From: CAITNM01 sp037138055
GTDB lineage: Bacteria > Pseudomonadota > Alphaproteobacteria > Paracaedibacterales > CAITNM01
Direction: 5' to 3'
Length of the DNA stretch: 10,994 bases
NCBI GenBank assembly: GCA_037138055.1
Contig: JBAXJB010000040.1
Location: forward strand, 1-10,994
In this document: positions 1 through 7,078 of the stretch, piece after piece
Layout of the letters: each line of letters begins with the position of its first letter
Position numbering within the stretch: the stretch's first letter is position 1
The notes under the pieces: generated by a model
What the model saw: only the letters and a program-made list of their open reading frames with translations
Told to the model about the DNA's origin: nothing
Database searches by the model: none
Program-made: the position numbers and the translations under genes

Positions 1-188
1 CTCCTTCTGCTTGAAGTCTACCCCTTTTTATTTAGTTTGTTAACAGTTCCTAATAGTGATTTTTGCCTACCATACGTGCCTGCTTATTTTCTTTTTTAGA
101 CGAAATTCACTTTTTTTTTACGTAGACCTACCTTCTTAAAAAAAACAACATGACGACGTGAACTTACTTAATTTAACAGGAGAGTATT

Positions 189-569
189 ATGAACTTGAAA
201 GGAATATTTAAATCAGTCGTTATCGCAGGCGTCTTGTTAAGTCCTTTATGTGCAGGTGAATTGAAGGTAAAGAATAACGCCAAGGTTACTGTGAGCGTTA
301 CAGTAAGGGCTAAAGAGAACAAGAGCGCTACTACTCCGTTTATTGTTACGCAAATTGTTCAACCAGATGAAGAAATTACTATAACTTTGGATGAAAAAAA
401 GCTTGAGGGGACTACTTTTTCAGTTCAGGGAACCACTGTTGGCGGCCCTAATGCTGTTCCTTTGACAAGTAACGAATGCGTCCTCTGTGGCTGCAAAGCT
501 AAAGTTGTCTTTAAGTCTAAAAGTGATGGATCGGCGCTTGTTTGCGGTGTGACACAAACAAATGGCTAA
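189..569 (+). CDS. Small secreted Cys-containing protein, unknown function
   Basis: I do not recognise the family. The 126-residue product starts with a clear Sec signal peptide (K4 and K8, a hydrophobic run VVIAGVLLSPLCA, likely cleavage after A22). The start ATG is fixed by AGGAGA about 6 bases upstream. C21 sits at the end of the signal, but the residues before it (SPL) do not make a good lipobox, so a lipoprotein is unlikely though not excluded. The mature part is rich in alternating Val/Thr/Ile and short charged turns, which suggests a small beta-sandwich. Near the C-terminus there is a CxxCxC cluster (C97, C100, C102) plus C119. These could form disulfides in the periplasm or bind a metal. 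The gene stands alone, converging on the metal ABC transporter operon; a shared hairpin lies between them. A functional link with that transporter is possible but is only suggested by position. Confidence 0.75.
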   Translation: MNLKGIFKSVVIAGVLLSPLCAGELKVKNNAKVTVSVTVRAKENKSATTPFIVTQIVQPDEEITITLDEKKLEGTTFSVQGTTVGGPNAVPLTSNECVLCGCKAKVVFKSKSDGSALVCGVTQTNG

Positions 570-593
570 TTCAACAAAGAGCTTATAAAAATC

Positions 594-627
594 AAAGGAC
601 TTTCTGGAATAAATCTAGAAAGTCCTT
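594..627. terminator. Hairpin terminator between convergent units
   Basis: An 11-bp perfect stem (AAGGACTTTCT at 595-605 with AGAAAGTCCTT at 617-627) can be extended by one G-C and one G-U pair, leaving a 7-base loop. On the minus strand the stem is followed by TTTGATTTTT, a reasonable U-tract, so it best serves the metal transporter operon, whose last stop is about 90 bases away. On the plus strand the following bases (CGCTTATTG) are a poor U-tract, but the position 25 bases after the stop of the secreted-protein gene suggests it works in both directions. Confidence 0.65.
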
Positions 628-718
628 CGCTTATTGCGCCCGATTAGTTATTTTTGTCCGTAAAGCACTTAAGTTTTCTGCTAGCGCTATAACCACCGGG
701 TTACTATATACAAAATAA

Positions 719-1570
719 TTAAATGTGTGAGGACTTACTTTTCTGCTTAAACCCATAAGCCGCTAAGCATTGCACGCCCAAGCATAAAATAATCGAAGGG
801 CCTGACGGCCAGTCAATATGGTATGACAACAACAACCCTGCATAGCAGCCAAAAATGCCCAGCAGAGAGCTTACTTTAAATATTTGGCGGTAATGGCCAC
901 ATAAAATTCTGCCGGTAATGGCGGGAAGCATCATTAGGCCAAGGGCTAGCAACGTTCCAATTGCTTGGTAACTGGCAACCAGGTTGCTAACTACCAGGGC
1001 GAAAAAACTAAACATTAATACTTTGTGATGATAACCAGCCACTTGAAAGAGTAGGGGGTCAAAGCAATACATTAAAAGTAATTTGCGAAACTTACCCAGG
1101 AATAGGGTGGTGAGTACGCAAACGCCGGCTATTAATGAAAGGGTTACTGAATCAATGCCTAACACGCTGCCGAATAATAAATGCATGACATTGGTGTTGG
1201 TGCCATGGTGGAATAAAATGAGTACGCCCAGGGCAAGTGATAGGCTGTAAATAACGGTGAAACTGGCTTCTTCGGGGATGATTGACCGGGTACTTAATTG
1301 GTTTGAAATAAACGCCACAATTAACCCTGCGGCAATTCCGCCAATGAACAGCGGTACTGGTGCCATTCCAAAGAAAATGGCAGCCAATGCAATGCCGGGT
1401 AGTATGCCGTGAGCCAAACTATCGCCGACTAGGCTTAGGCCGCGAAGTAGTAAAAACACGCCCAAGGGCACGGCCGATATGCACAGCAACACACAGCTAA
1501 GTAGTGCCTTTTGCATGAATGCATATTCAACAAATGGCGAAATGAAAAGGTTCCACAAGGTGCTAAACAT
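719..1570 (-). CDS. znuB: Zinc/manganese ABC transporter permease (ABC-3 family, ZnuB-like)
   Basis: This is the inner-membrane permease of a metal importer of the ZnuB/MntB/TroC family. The 283-residue product is very hydrophobic, with about eight membrane segments and the usual family length. The family hallmark appears near the N-terminus: RGLSLVGDSLAHGILPGIAL, the region where the permease is thought to contact the ATPase and the substrate path. I chose the ATG at 1570 because the protein then starts MFSTLW as family members do and overlaps the ATPase gene by only 8 bases. A longer reading (start at 1630) would overlap it by 68 bases and add an unrelated hydrophilic stretch. No solute-binding protein (ZnuA) or Zur-type regulator lies in the window. 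Zn versus Mn cannot be settled from sequence alone; ZnuB is the default. Confidence 0.9.
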   Translation of the reverse strand: MFSTLWNLFISPFVEYAFMQKALLSCVLLCISAVPLGVFLLLRGLSLVGDSLAHGILPGIALAAIFFGMAPVPLFIGGIAAGLIVAFISNQLSTRSIIPEEASFTVIYSLSLALGVLILFHHGTNTNVMHLLFGSVLGIDSVTLSLIAGVCVLTTLFLGKFRKLLLMYCFDPLLFQVAGYHHKVLMFSFFALVVSNLVASYQAIGTLLALGLMMLPAITGRILCGHYRQIFKVSSLLGIFGCYAGLLLSYHIDWPSGPSIILCLGVQCLAAYGFKQKSKSSHI

Positions 1571-2234
1571 AGTGCTGTCCACCCAAATTTTCATTGCGCC
1601 GCAGAGTTGTGCCGCTATTTTTAACATCAAGGATCATTGGCACGAACGTGTTTACAAAATGCCAGTCGTGAATAGCAAGTAGAATGGTTTTGCCCTTTTG
1701 ATGTAAGTCGCTTAAAACTCCCGCTAGGTCATGAATGGTTTCTTCGTCAATGCCGTTAAAGGGCTCATCAAGCAGCAGTAAATCAGGATTTTGTAATAAA
1801 AGTCTTGCGAATAATACCCGTTGAAATTGCCCACCGCTTAAATTTTGAATGGGGCAGTCCAACGAAACAGCAAGCTTTACGGTGTTAAGGGCGTTTTGCA
1901 ATGCAGCAGCATCGCATGCATCACTTGCATTAACATAGCGACTCATTTTTAAAACATCAGCAATTGAAATAGGAAAAGTTCTATTGAAAGAACCATTTTG
2001 TGGCAGGTATGCAAGCGCCTTAAAAGAGTGTTGCATATTACCCTTAAGGGGCGCTAAAAGCCCCGCCACCAATTTCAAAAGTGTAGATTTTCCCGAGCCA
2101 TTTGACCCGATTACGGCGCAATACTCCCCAGCTGCAATCGAAAAATTGACATTGCTGAGAACGGGGCGATCGGGGTGGTAACCCGCCCCCAGATTTTTAA
2201 ATATTAAGTGGCTTTGGCTCATGGTTTGTATCAT
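1563..2234 (-). CDS. znuC: Zinc/manganese ABC transporter ATP-binding protein (ZnuC-like)
   Basis: Cytoplasmic ATPase that drives the metal importer together with the permease encoded immediately downstream. With the start at 2234 (223 residues) the motifs fall in order: Walker A GSNGSGKST (43-51), Q-loop LPQ (Q79) followed by FPISIADVL, typical of the Mn/Zn subfamily, signature LSGGQ (132-136), Walker B LLLLDEP (152-158) and H-loop H189. All catalytic residues are present. The start is decided by a strong GGAGG 9 bases before the ATG at 2234. An upstream in-frame ATG at 2252 lies in front of that site and has none of its own; a third ATG at 2222 is less well placed. The short C-terminus lacks the extra His-rich tail seen in some ZnuC proteins. 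The stop overlaps the permease start by 8 bases, so translation is probably coupled. Confidence 0.92.
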   Translation of the reverse strand: MIQTMSQSHLIFKNLGAGYHPDRPVLSNVNFSIAAGEYCAVIGSNGSGKSTLLKLVAGLLAPLKGNMQHSFKALAYLPQNGSFNRTFPISIADVLKMSRYVNASDACDAAALQNALNTVKLAVSLDCPIQNLSGGQFQRVLFARLLLQNPDLLLLDEPFNGIDEETIHDLAGVLSDLHQKGKTILLAIHDWHFVNTFVPMILDVKNSGTTLRRNENLGGQHYV

Positions 2235-2320
2235 AGCATGAGTCCTCCGCACTTCGACACCATAAAATTAAGTCTCAAAATTAAAATAAAAATGCATGTT
2301 TGCGAAATATTAACTTTTTG

Positions 2321-2348
2321 TTGTCACAATTTCAATTCAGAATAAAAC
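2321..2348 (+). promoter_or_regulatory. Candidate promoter of the RAP-domain gene
   Basis: TTGTCA (2321-2326) is followed after 16 bases by TAAAAC (2343-2348), and a purine-rich AGAAGAG precedes the ATG at 2365 by 9 bases. The 130-bp gap also has to hold the divergent promoter of the metal transporter operon, for which I see no convincing -35/-10 pair and no clear Zur or Mur box. The call rests on consensus match by eye only. Confidence 0.35.
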
Positions 2349-2364
2349 AGAAGAGTAATTTCGA

Positions 2365-3441
2365 ATGAAAACACTTCTCATTGGCCTTTTCTTAGGTGTT
2401 CTTGGCACCGTTTGTGCGGCACCATCTTCTCATCTTTCGCTTGATTTAGAGTCAGCGTTATGTCGAATGGGCGATATTTCCACTACGGCAAGACCTTCCG
2501 CACATTTGTGGAGGAAATTTGATCAATTCACTAATGATCCTGATTTTTTTGAACGAAGTGTTGTTGCTACAATAGATGGTAAGTTTCCAGAAATTTCTCA
2601 GCTTATGTTGTGGATGGATACACATCAATTACTAAAAACTGCTTGCAACTTAAAGCGTCTACATTTTCTGACCCCTACTTTAAAAGAAGCTTATGAAAGT
2701 CTTTTTTTTCTACTAGAATTTCAAATTGATAGCTTAAACTCAGAAGACACAAGTCGCTTATGGTCATGTGTTGCTGAATGTGGGTACAGCGTTCCAAAAA
2801 CATTTTTCAAAAAACTTGATAGGCATACCTGTAAACATAGTGACGATTTTAGTTCCGCTTTGATTGTTTCAACCCTTAAGCATCTATCGGCTTTACCGGA
2901 AGGGCACACTTATGAACTTTTTGTTTCAATTTTGCCGCACATAAAAACACTTCCCAGTGATTGCGATTATCACAATCTACTGTTTTTAAAACCCTATTTA
3001 ACTGAGGTCAGAGGAAAGGCAGTGCCATTAAAGGAATGCATGATCAGTGCGCTTGAAAGCTATCAAAAAACAGCTTCTTATTGCGTTAAAACAAGTGGTG
3101 TGCAATCAGAATTGGCGCATTTTTTAAAGCGTTTTGAACCTGGTTTTGCATGCGAGGTGAGATACAATGACTTAGATGTTCACCTTGATATAGCGAATAC
3201 ATCATCCAAAATTGTGGTTGATATGGATGGCCTGCACCATTTCAAAAGAGATTCACTTACTTCTCAATGTTTTAGAAGGCATTTAGATACTATGCGCGAT
3301 GCAGTTTTATTAGGCAGAGGCTGGAGTGTGTATCGAATAACACCTGACCAATGGGATTCCTTCAAAGAATCGTTTGCTGGAAAAATGACCCAACCTAGAA
3401 CTCTTGAAACTTTTTATAAAATATATGCGGTTAATTTTTGA
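2365..3441 (+). CDS. Secreted protein with C-terminal RAP-like domain
   Basis: The 358-residue product begins with a typical Sec signal peptide (MKTLLIGLFLGVLGTVCA, cleavage near A18/A19). Residues about 25-240 look all-helical, with no motif I recognise. Residues about 245-335 match the pattern of the RAP domain: a beta strand LDVHLDI (270-276), then IVVDMDGLHHF (283-293), equivalent to the family's aiEvdGpsHf core, a helix with basic residues, and GWSVYRITPDQW (319-330), equivalent to lGwkvv.Ipy.eW. RAP domains adopt a Vsr/PD-(D/E)XK nuclease-like fold and usually bind RNA in mitochondrial, plastid and apicomplexan proteins. D286, D288 and H291/H292 occupy the nuclease-like active-site region. 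The signal peptide means it leaves the cytoplasm, so it may act outside the cell, perhaps in a host (inference). It stands alone, divergent from znuC. The RAP call is by motif recognition and was not tested by profile search. Confidence 0.7.
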   Translation: MKTLLIGLFLGVLGTVCAAPSSHLSLDLESALCRMGDISTTARPSAHLWRKFDQFTNDPDFFERSVVATIDGKFPEISQLMLWMDTHQLLKTACNLKRLHFLTPTLKEAYESLFFLLEFQIDSLNSEDTSRLWSCVAECGYSVPKTFFKKLDRHTCKHSDDFSSALIVSTLKHLSALPEGHTYELFVSILPHIKTLPSDCDYHNLLFLKPYLTEVRGKAVPLKECMISALESYQKTASYCVKTSGVQSELAHFLKRFEPGFACEVRYNDLDVHLDIANTSSKIVVDMDGLHHFKRDSLTSQCFRRHLDTMRDAVLLGRGWSVYRITPDQWDSFKESFAGKMTQPRTLETFYKIYAVNF

Positions 3442-3524
3442 CAAAGAACAGCCTCTCAGCGCATAAATTATAGGTGGTGTAAAAAACAATTTAGCATCAC
3501 AAAATTTAAGTCGGAGATATTTTA

Positions 3525-4718
3525 ATGAAACTACTTGGCTGTATTTGCCTAATTGCTGGCACCGCTATTGGCGCTGGCATGATTGCCCTTCCCATTACCC
3601 TTGCAAAATCAGGATTGTTTTTGGGATCGCTTCTTATGATAGGAACTTGGGCAATTTGTTATTTTTCAGCGTTACTAAATTTGGAGCTCAATTTGCGGGC
3701 AGGGAAGGGGCTACCGCTTGGTGCCTTAAGCTTGCATTACAGCGGAAAAAAAGCATATGTGGCTGGTTCAACAAGCTTGTTGCTGCTGTGCTATTCGCTA
3801 TTGTGTGCCTATATTTATGGCGGCGCGTCAACTCTTATTAGCTTTGACGGATCGCCTTTATCATTTAATCAGGCTGCTTGCATTTACGCCGGATGCCTTG
3901 GTTTGGTAATGCTATGTTCTATTCAAAAAGTTGACCTTTTAAACCGCTTCTTTTTTCTTGGAAAAATTTCTGTAACTGGCATTATTTTATTGGCGGTTTT
4001 TTGGTATTTAGATTTTGCTAACTTACCGACCATGCCGCAAGCAAACCTTGCTCTAAAAGACATGAGCCTGGCTATTCCCGTAGTGTTCACGTCTTTCGGG
4101 TTTCAGGTAATTTTTCATACCCTAACGAATTATACAAATAATGATCCTATCATGTTAAAAAGGGCCTTTTTCTGGGGAAGCCTGGTGCCGCTGCTTGCGT
4201 ACATTGCGTGGACCACGGTTGTGTGTAGCCTTATTCATTCACATAATCCTGTTTTGTTTGAGAAAATGGCTTTTTCAAGCGTAGAGGTTGGTGAAATATT
4301 GCAGGCCCTTTGTCACATTAGTGGGTCACCAATTATGCACCACTTAACCTGGGCGATTGGGTTTTTTGCAGTTTTAACGTCAACCATTGGCGTGTCATTG
4401 GGGTTGATTGATGCCCTAAAAACGAAACATCCCATTTTGAATAATCACTGGGTTGCAGTCGTTGGCGCGCTAGTTCCGGCATTGGGTATTGCTATTCTTG
4501 TGCCGAATGCATTTATTAAAGCCCTTAGCTTTGCAGGTATGATTTTAAGCTTTATGGCGTTATTGCTGCCTATGTACCTTTTAAGATGTGCGAACCGCGC
4601 CGATGCTCCCCTTAAGTACTGGTACCCCATTTTGAAAAATCCGATCATTCTTACCGCAATCGTAGTGTATGGATTATGGGTGATTGCTAGTGAACTGCAA
4701 AACCTTTTTGGTGGCTGA
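3525..4718 (+). CDS. tyrP: Aromatic amino acid permease (TyrP/Mtr, HAAAP family)
   Basis: Inner-membrane, proton-coupled importer of the hydroxy/aromatic amino acid permease family. The hallmark GTAIGAGMIALP lies in the first membrane segment (about residues 13-24), matching the TyrP/Mtr signature. The 397-residue length and about eleven hydrophobic segments also fit. A second conserved region, FTSFGFQVIFHTLTNY, corresponds to the family's central SFGFH motif. Substrate specificity (Tyr, Trp or Phe) cannot be told from sequence; TyrP is the nearest name, and such permeases are common in intracellular bacteria that import amino acids. The start ATG has CGGAGA about 9 bases upstream. The gene follows the RAP-domain gene by 83 bases with no terminator I can see, so read-through is possible. 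A +1-frame reading inside 3545-3841 is a shadow. Confidence 0.88.
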   Translation: MKLLGCICLIAGTAIGAGMIALPITLAKSGLFLGSLLMIGTWAICYFSALLNLELNLRAGKGLPLGALSLHYSGKKAYVAGSTSLLLLCYSLLCAYIYGGASTLISFDGSPLSFNQAACIYAGCLGLVMLCSIQKVDLLNRFFFLGKISVTGIILLAVFWYLDFANLPTMPQANLALKDMSLAIPVVFTSFGFQVIFHTLTNYTNNDPIMLKRAFFWGSLVPLLAYIAWTTVVCSLIHSHNPVLFEKMAFSSVEVGEILQALCHISGSPIMHHLTWAIGFFAVLTSTIGVSLGLIDALKTKHPILNNHWVAVVGALVPALGIAILVPNAFIKALSFAGMILSFMALLLPMYLLRCANRADAPLKYWYPILKNPIILTAIVVYGLWVIASELQNLFGG

Positions 4719-4744
4719 GCTGCATTAATTCAGCTAAAACAAAT

Positions 4745-4770
4745 ATGATAGTATCATCTGATACTATCAT
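4745..4770. repeat. Double palindrome, candidate operator
   Basis: ATGATAGTATCA (4745-4756) and its exact reverse complement TGATACTATCAT (4759-4770) are separated by TC. Each half is itself nearly symmetric (TGATA-G-TATCA and TGATA-C-TATCA), so the element is also a tandem pair of 11-base sites 13 bases apart. It lies 26 bases after the permease stop and just upstream of a candidate promoter for the next gene. There is no U-tract after it, which argues against an intrinsic terminator and for a protein-binding site. Confidence 0.6.
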
Positions 4771-4792
4771 GTGATGTTACTACATGACTTAC

Positions 4793-4821
4793 TTGTAATT
4801 TTATTGCACAATTACTACATA
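4793..4821 (+). promoter_or_regulatory. Candidate promoter of the DQSA-repeat gene
   Basis: TTGTAA (4793-4798), a 17-base spacer and TACATA (4816-4821) fit a vegetative promoter; TATAAA at 4820-4825 is an alternative -10. The direct repeat TTACTACAT occurs at 4777-4785 and 4812-4820, 35 bases apart, with the second copy covering the -10. There is no recognisable Shine-Dalgarno before the ATG at 4852; the leader is A/T-rich. Confidence 0.4.
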
Positions 4822-4851
4822 TAAAACGAACAACTAACTTTTAAAAATGTC

Positions 4852-5886
4852 ATGAAATTAGTATTAAGTTTATTAGTAACAATGTTTGCGTTTACTACTA
4901 TAAATGCAGCGGCTTTTGATCAATCCGCTGATCAATCCGCTGATCAATCCGCAGGTAGCACACCTGAATTGGTTGCTGAGAACAAATATGTATGTAGTAA
5001 GCCCTTAAAATACACCGATTCCGATGGGGCTATAAAAGAAGATCGAGTTTTCTTCACCTTTGAAAAATTAACATATAGAAACTTGAAATTTTGGGAAGAT
5101 TACGTATGGCAACAAAAAGAAGGTGCTGCTTTAAAAGATAGTGAAAATCCTGGTCTTAGACTTTCTGAAAAAATTTCTGAAGGGTTGGATCCTCTTATAT
5201 TTTCTTTAAGGTTATGTCCTACAAATTTTTTCGCTGCGACTTATCAGTACTTGTTTGGTGGGCAGAAGTCTTATGATATTTGGATGTCATATTCCACGCG
5301 CAAAGACCCCAGAACCAATAGTATTAATAACGACGATATTGAAATTGTTATGAGTGGATTTGCTAAGCATGGCTGCCCGTTTACTTCTCATGTTGGAATC
5401 TCAAAAAATTATCTATTCTTCCTTCCTGAAAGTCTGCCCCATAAAGAAATAGGCATGCAGTTACATGCATCTGCGATGGTTGCTGCACATCAAAATTATG
5501 GTTCTGATCTTCAATCACATATGATTACAAGGCCGACGCCATTAATGGCAAACTTAATGGCGAAAAAATTAGAGTCATGGAAGTCTATTTGGAATCCTTG
5601 TGATATGGCAGCTGCACAACGAAGGTACTACCTACACCCACCACCACACACGCATAATAACTTTCCACTTGATAACCGTGATTCAACGACCTGGAAATTA
5701 GCAATAAGTGAGCACGATATTAGAACTTTTCCAAGGCCATTATGGTTTCCCCATGATGAGTATACAGGTCCTATGAGTGGAGAGCACCAAACATTTGGGA
5801 ATCCAGGTGGGGTGTTCGGTGGTGCTGCGCTTGTTGCTGTTAGTGCACCTGCGCTTTCTGATATTTGGTATAGGCCAGTGGAGTAG
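4852..5886 (+). CDS. Secreted protein with DQSA repeats, unknown function
   Basis: I do not recognise this 344-residue protein. It has a clear signal peptide (MKLVLSLLVTMFAFTTINA, cleavage around A19-A21) followed at once by three exact DQSA units (residues 23-34), then a long, probably globular region. That region has several Cys residues (YVCSK, RLCPTN, HGCPF, NPCDM) suitable for disulfides, aromatic-rich segments (LKFWEDYVWQ, YQYLFGGQKSYDIWMSY) and a His/Pro-rich patch (HPPPHTHNN). The C-terminus ends with a Gly/Ala-rich stretch before DIWYRPVE. No catalytic motif can be assigned with confidence. The start lacks a Shine-Dalgarno site, and the only alternative nearby ATG (4847) is out of frame. 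The gene converges on the cinA-like gene with just 11 bases between stops and no terminator. It may be lineage-specific (inference). Confidence 0.75.
   Translation: MKLVLSLLVTMFAFTTINAAAFDQSADQSADQSAGSTPELVAENKYVCSKPLKYTDSDGAIKEDRVFFTFEKLTYRNLKFWEDYVWQQKEGAALKDSENPGLRLSEKISEGLDPLIFSLRLCPTNFFAATYQYLFGGQKSYDIWMSYSTRKDPRTNSINNDDIEIVMSGFAKHGCPFTSHVGISKNYLFFLPESLPHKEIGMQLHASAMVAAHQNYGSDLQSHMITRPTPLMANLMAKKLESWKSIWNPCDMAAAQRRYYLHPPPHTHNNFPLDNRDSTTWKLAISEHDIRTFPRPLWFPHDEYTGPMSGEHQTFGNPGGVFGGAALVAVSAPALSDIWYRPVE
4918..4953 (+). repeat. 12-bp tandem repeat, three copies (DQSA)
   Basis: GATCAATCCGCT is repeated at 4918-4929 and 4930-4941, with a third copy at 4942-4953 differing only in its last base. 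It encodes DQSA three times directly after the signal peptide. The near-perfect DNA identity shows recent expansion, and the 12-bp unit changes copy number without breaking the frame. Confidence 0.95.
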
Positions 5887-5897
5887 GCAATACGTCT

Positions 5898-6599
5898 TTA
5901 ACTCAATTTACTATCCACCAAAGCTTGCAGTTGGTCACGAACAATGCCAAGCTTTTGAGCATCGCGCGACCTAGCTACCAAATTGGTGCCTTTAATATTA
6001 CCAGCTTCATCAAACGGGTAGCTGCCAATGGTGACCCCTTCTGGGGCATGAATGGCGCTTAGTTCATCTGCTAGGTCATTTTCAAGAACGTAGGCTTTTA
6101 CAGTGACTGATAATATAGGGGGGGCACTTCGCAGGGTTGGCAAAACAATATCAAACATGCCTTGCATGACTGTTGGAATGCCGGCCATTACAAAGACATT
6201 TTCTGTTTGAAAAACCATTTTTTCATGGAGCACCGCGCCTTGGGGGGCTAGGGCCATGCGGCGTCTGGCATCGTTAATATTGCAGCCGTAATAGTCTTCT
6301 AATATCTTTAATGCTTCTGGGTTAACAACCAACTGTTTGTTAAACGCTTTGGCAATGCTTGCTTGGGTAATGTCGTCATGGGTGCTACCAATACCGCCGG
6401 TTGTAAATACGTAATCATTACGAGTGCTTAAAGCGCGCACGGCCTCAACAATCATGTCCTCAATATCTGGAACAATGCGGCATTCTTGCAAAACGATGCC
6501 GCGTTCAACAAGTTTGCAGGCGATATAGTTTAAATTTACATCTTGGGTGCGCCCGGATAATAGTTCATCACCAATTAAGAGTACCGCTGCTGTAATCAT
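5898..6599 (-). CDS. CinA-type MoCF-binding domain protein (competence/damage-inducible protein A-like)
   Basis: A 233-residue protein of the stand-alone MoCF-biosynthesis-domain type, usually annotated in alphaproteobacteria as competence/damage-inducible protein A or molybdopterin-binding protein. Characteristic are the N-terminal strand and loop AAVLLIGDELLSG (4-16), the glycine loop TTGGIGSTHDDIT (66-78, family consensus TTGGLGPTHDDIT) and the later VFVMAGIPTVM segment. In full-length CinA this domain hydrolyses ADP-ribose or related pyrophosphates and is followed by a nicotinamide mononucleotide deamidase domain, which is absent here. The substrate of the short form is uncertain. The ATG at 6599 overlaps the rppH stop (ATGA), so the two are translationally coupled. 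Despite the name there is no direct evidence of a role in DNA uptake, although dprA lies nearby on the other strand. Confidence 0.88.
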   Translation of the reverse strand: MITAAVLLIGDELLSGRTQDVNLNYIACKLVERGIVLQECRIVPDIEDMIVEAVRALSTRNDYVFTTGGIGSTHDDITQASIAKAFNKQLVVNPEALKILEDYYGCNINDARRRMALAPQGAVLHEKMVFQTENVFVMAGIPTVMQGMFDIVLPTLRSAPPILSVTVKAYVLENDLADELSAIHAPEGVTIGSYPFDEAGNIKGTNLVARSRDAQKLGIVRDQLQALVDSKLS

Positions 6600-7078
6600 T
6601 CAAACCACTTGGAAAAATAGCTAATTACCTGTTTATAAACATCTATTTTAAAAGGCACAACCCGGTTTATTGCTTCATGTAAGGGAATCCATTCCCAGGC
6701 ACAAAATTCTGGGGTGGGTTGTTCTAGGTTTATTTCACTATCTTGGCCTGTGAATTTTATGAGAAACCATTTTTGGCGTTGGCCTTTGAAGCGGCCCTTC
6801 CAAATGTTGGTGGCTAAATTTTCGGGTAAGTCGTAATAAAGCCAGTCAGGCATTTCTGCTAGAACCGTTGCGTTTGTGACGCCTGTTTCCTCTCTAAGCT
6901 CGCGCAGGGCTGCAATTTTTGCATCTTCCCCTGCGTCAATGCCCCCTTGGGGAAATTGCCAGCTGTTAGGCCAGCCTAAGCGTTCTGCGTCAACACGCTT
7001 TGCTACAAAAACGTTGAAATCTTTATTGATAAGCACGACCCCAACACAAGGTCGGTAATCGCTGGCCTGACGCGTCAT
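6596..7078 (-). CDS. rppH: RNA 5'-pyrophosphohydrolase RppH (NudH/IalA)
   Basis: Cytoplasmic Nudix hydrolase that removes pyrophosphate from the 5' triphosphate end of mRNA, triggering decay; the Bartonella homologue is invasion-associated IalA. With the start at 7078 (160 residues) the Nudix box runs from G45 to V67 and fits Gx5Ex7REUxEExGU exactly, with E60, E63 and E64 as the metal-binding glutamates. The motifs YRPCVGVVL, GWPNSWQFPQGG and WKGRFKGQRQKWF are typical of RppH rather than other Nudix families. I prefer the ATG at 7078, which overlaps the upstream stop as ATGA, over the TTG three codons earlier. The gene sits between the yibQ-like and cinA-like genes in an overlapping operon, an arrangement familiar for yibQ-rppH in alphaproteobacteria. 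Confidence 0.95.
   Translation of the reverse strand: MTRQASDYRPCVGVVLINKDFNVFVAKRVDAERLGWPNSWQFPQGGIDAGEDAKIAALRELREETGVTNATVLAEMPDWLYYDLPENLATNIWKGRFKGQRQKWFLIKFTGQDSEINLEQPTPEFCAWEWIPLHEAINRVVPFKIDVYKQVISYFSKWFE

Noticed and set aside
14..135. CTACC-like words recurring three times upstream of the first gene (around 17, 67 and 128)
   Set aside because: They are short, irregularly spaced and lie in low-complexity T-rich DNA; chance is a sufficient explanation.
1..188. Search for a promoter or mobile-element end in the first 188 bases
   Set aside because: The region is T-rich; the only -35/-10-like pair (TTGCCT at 63, TATTTT at 85) is too weak to call, and no terminal repeat is visible.
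1571..1630. Longer start of the metal permease at 1630
   Set aside because: It would overlap the ATPase gene by 68 bases and add a non-family N-terminus; the ATG at 1570 gives an 8-base coupled overlap.
2253..2364. Zur or Mur operator for the metal transporter
   Set aside because: No palindrome resembling the known alphaproteobacterial boxes was found by eye in the divergent gap.
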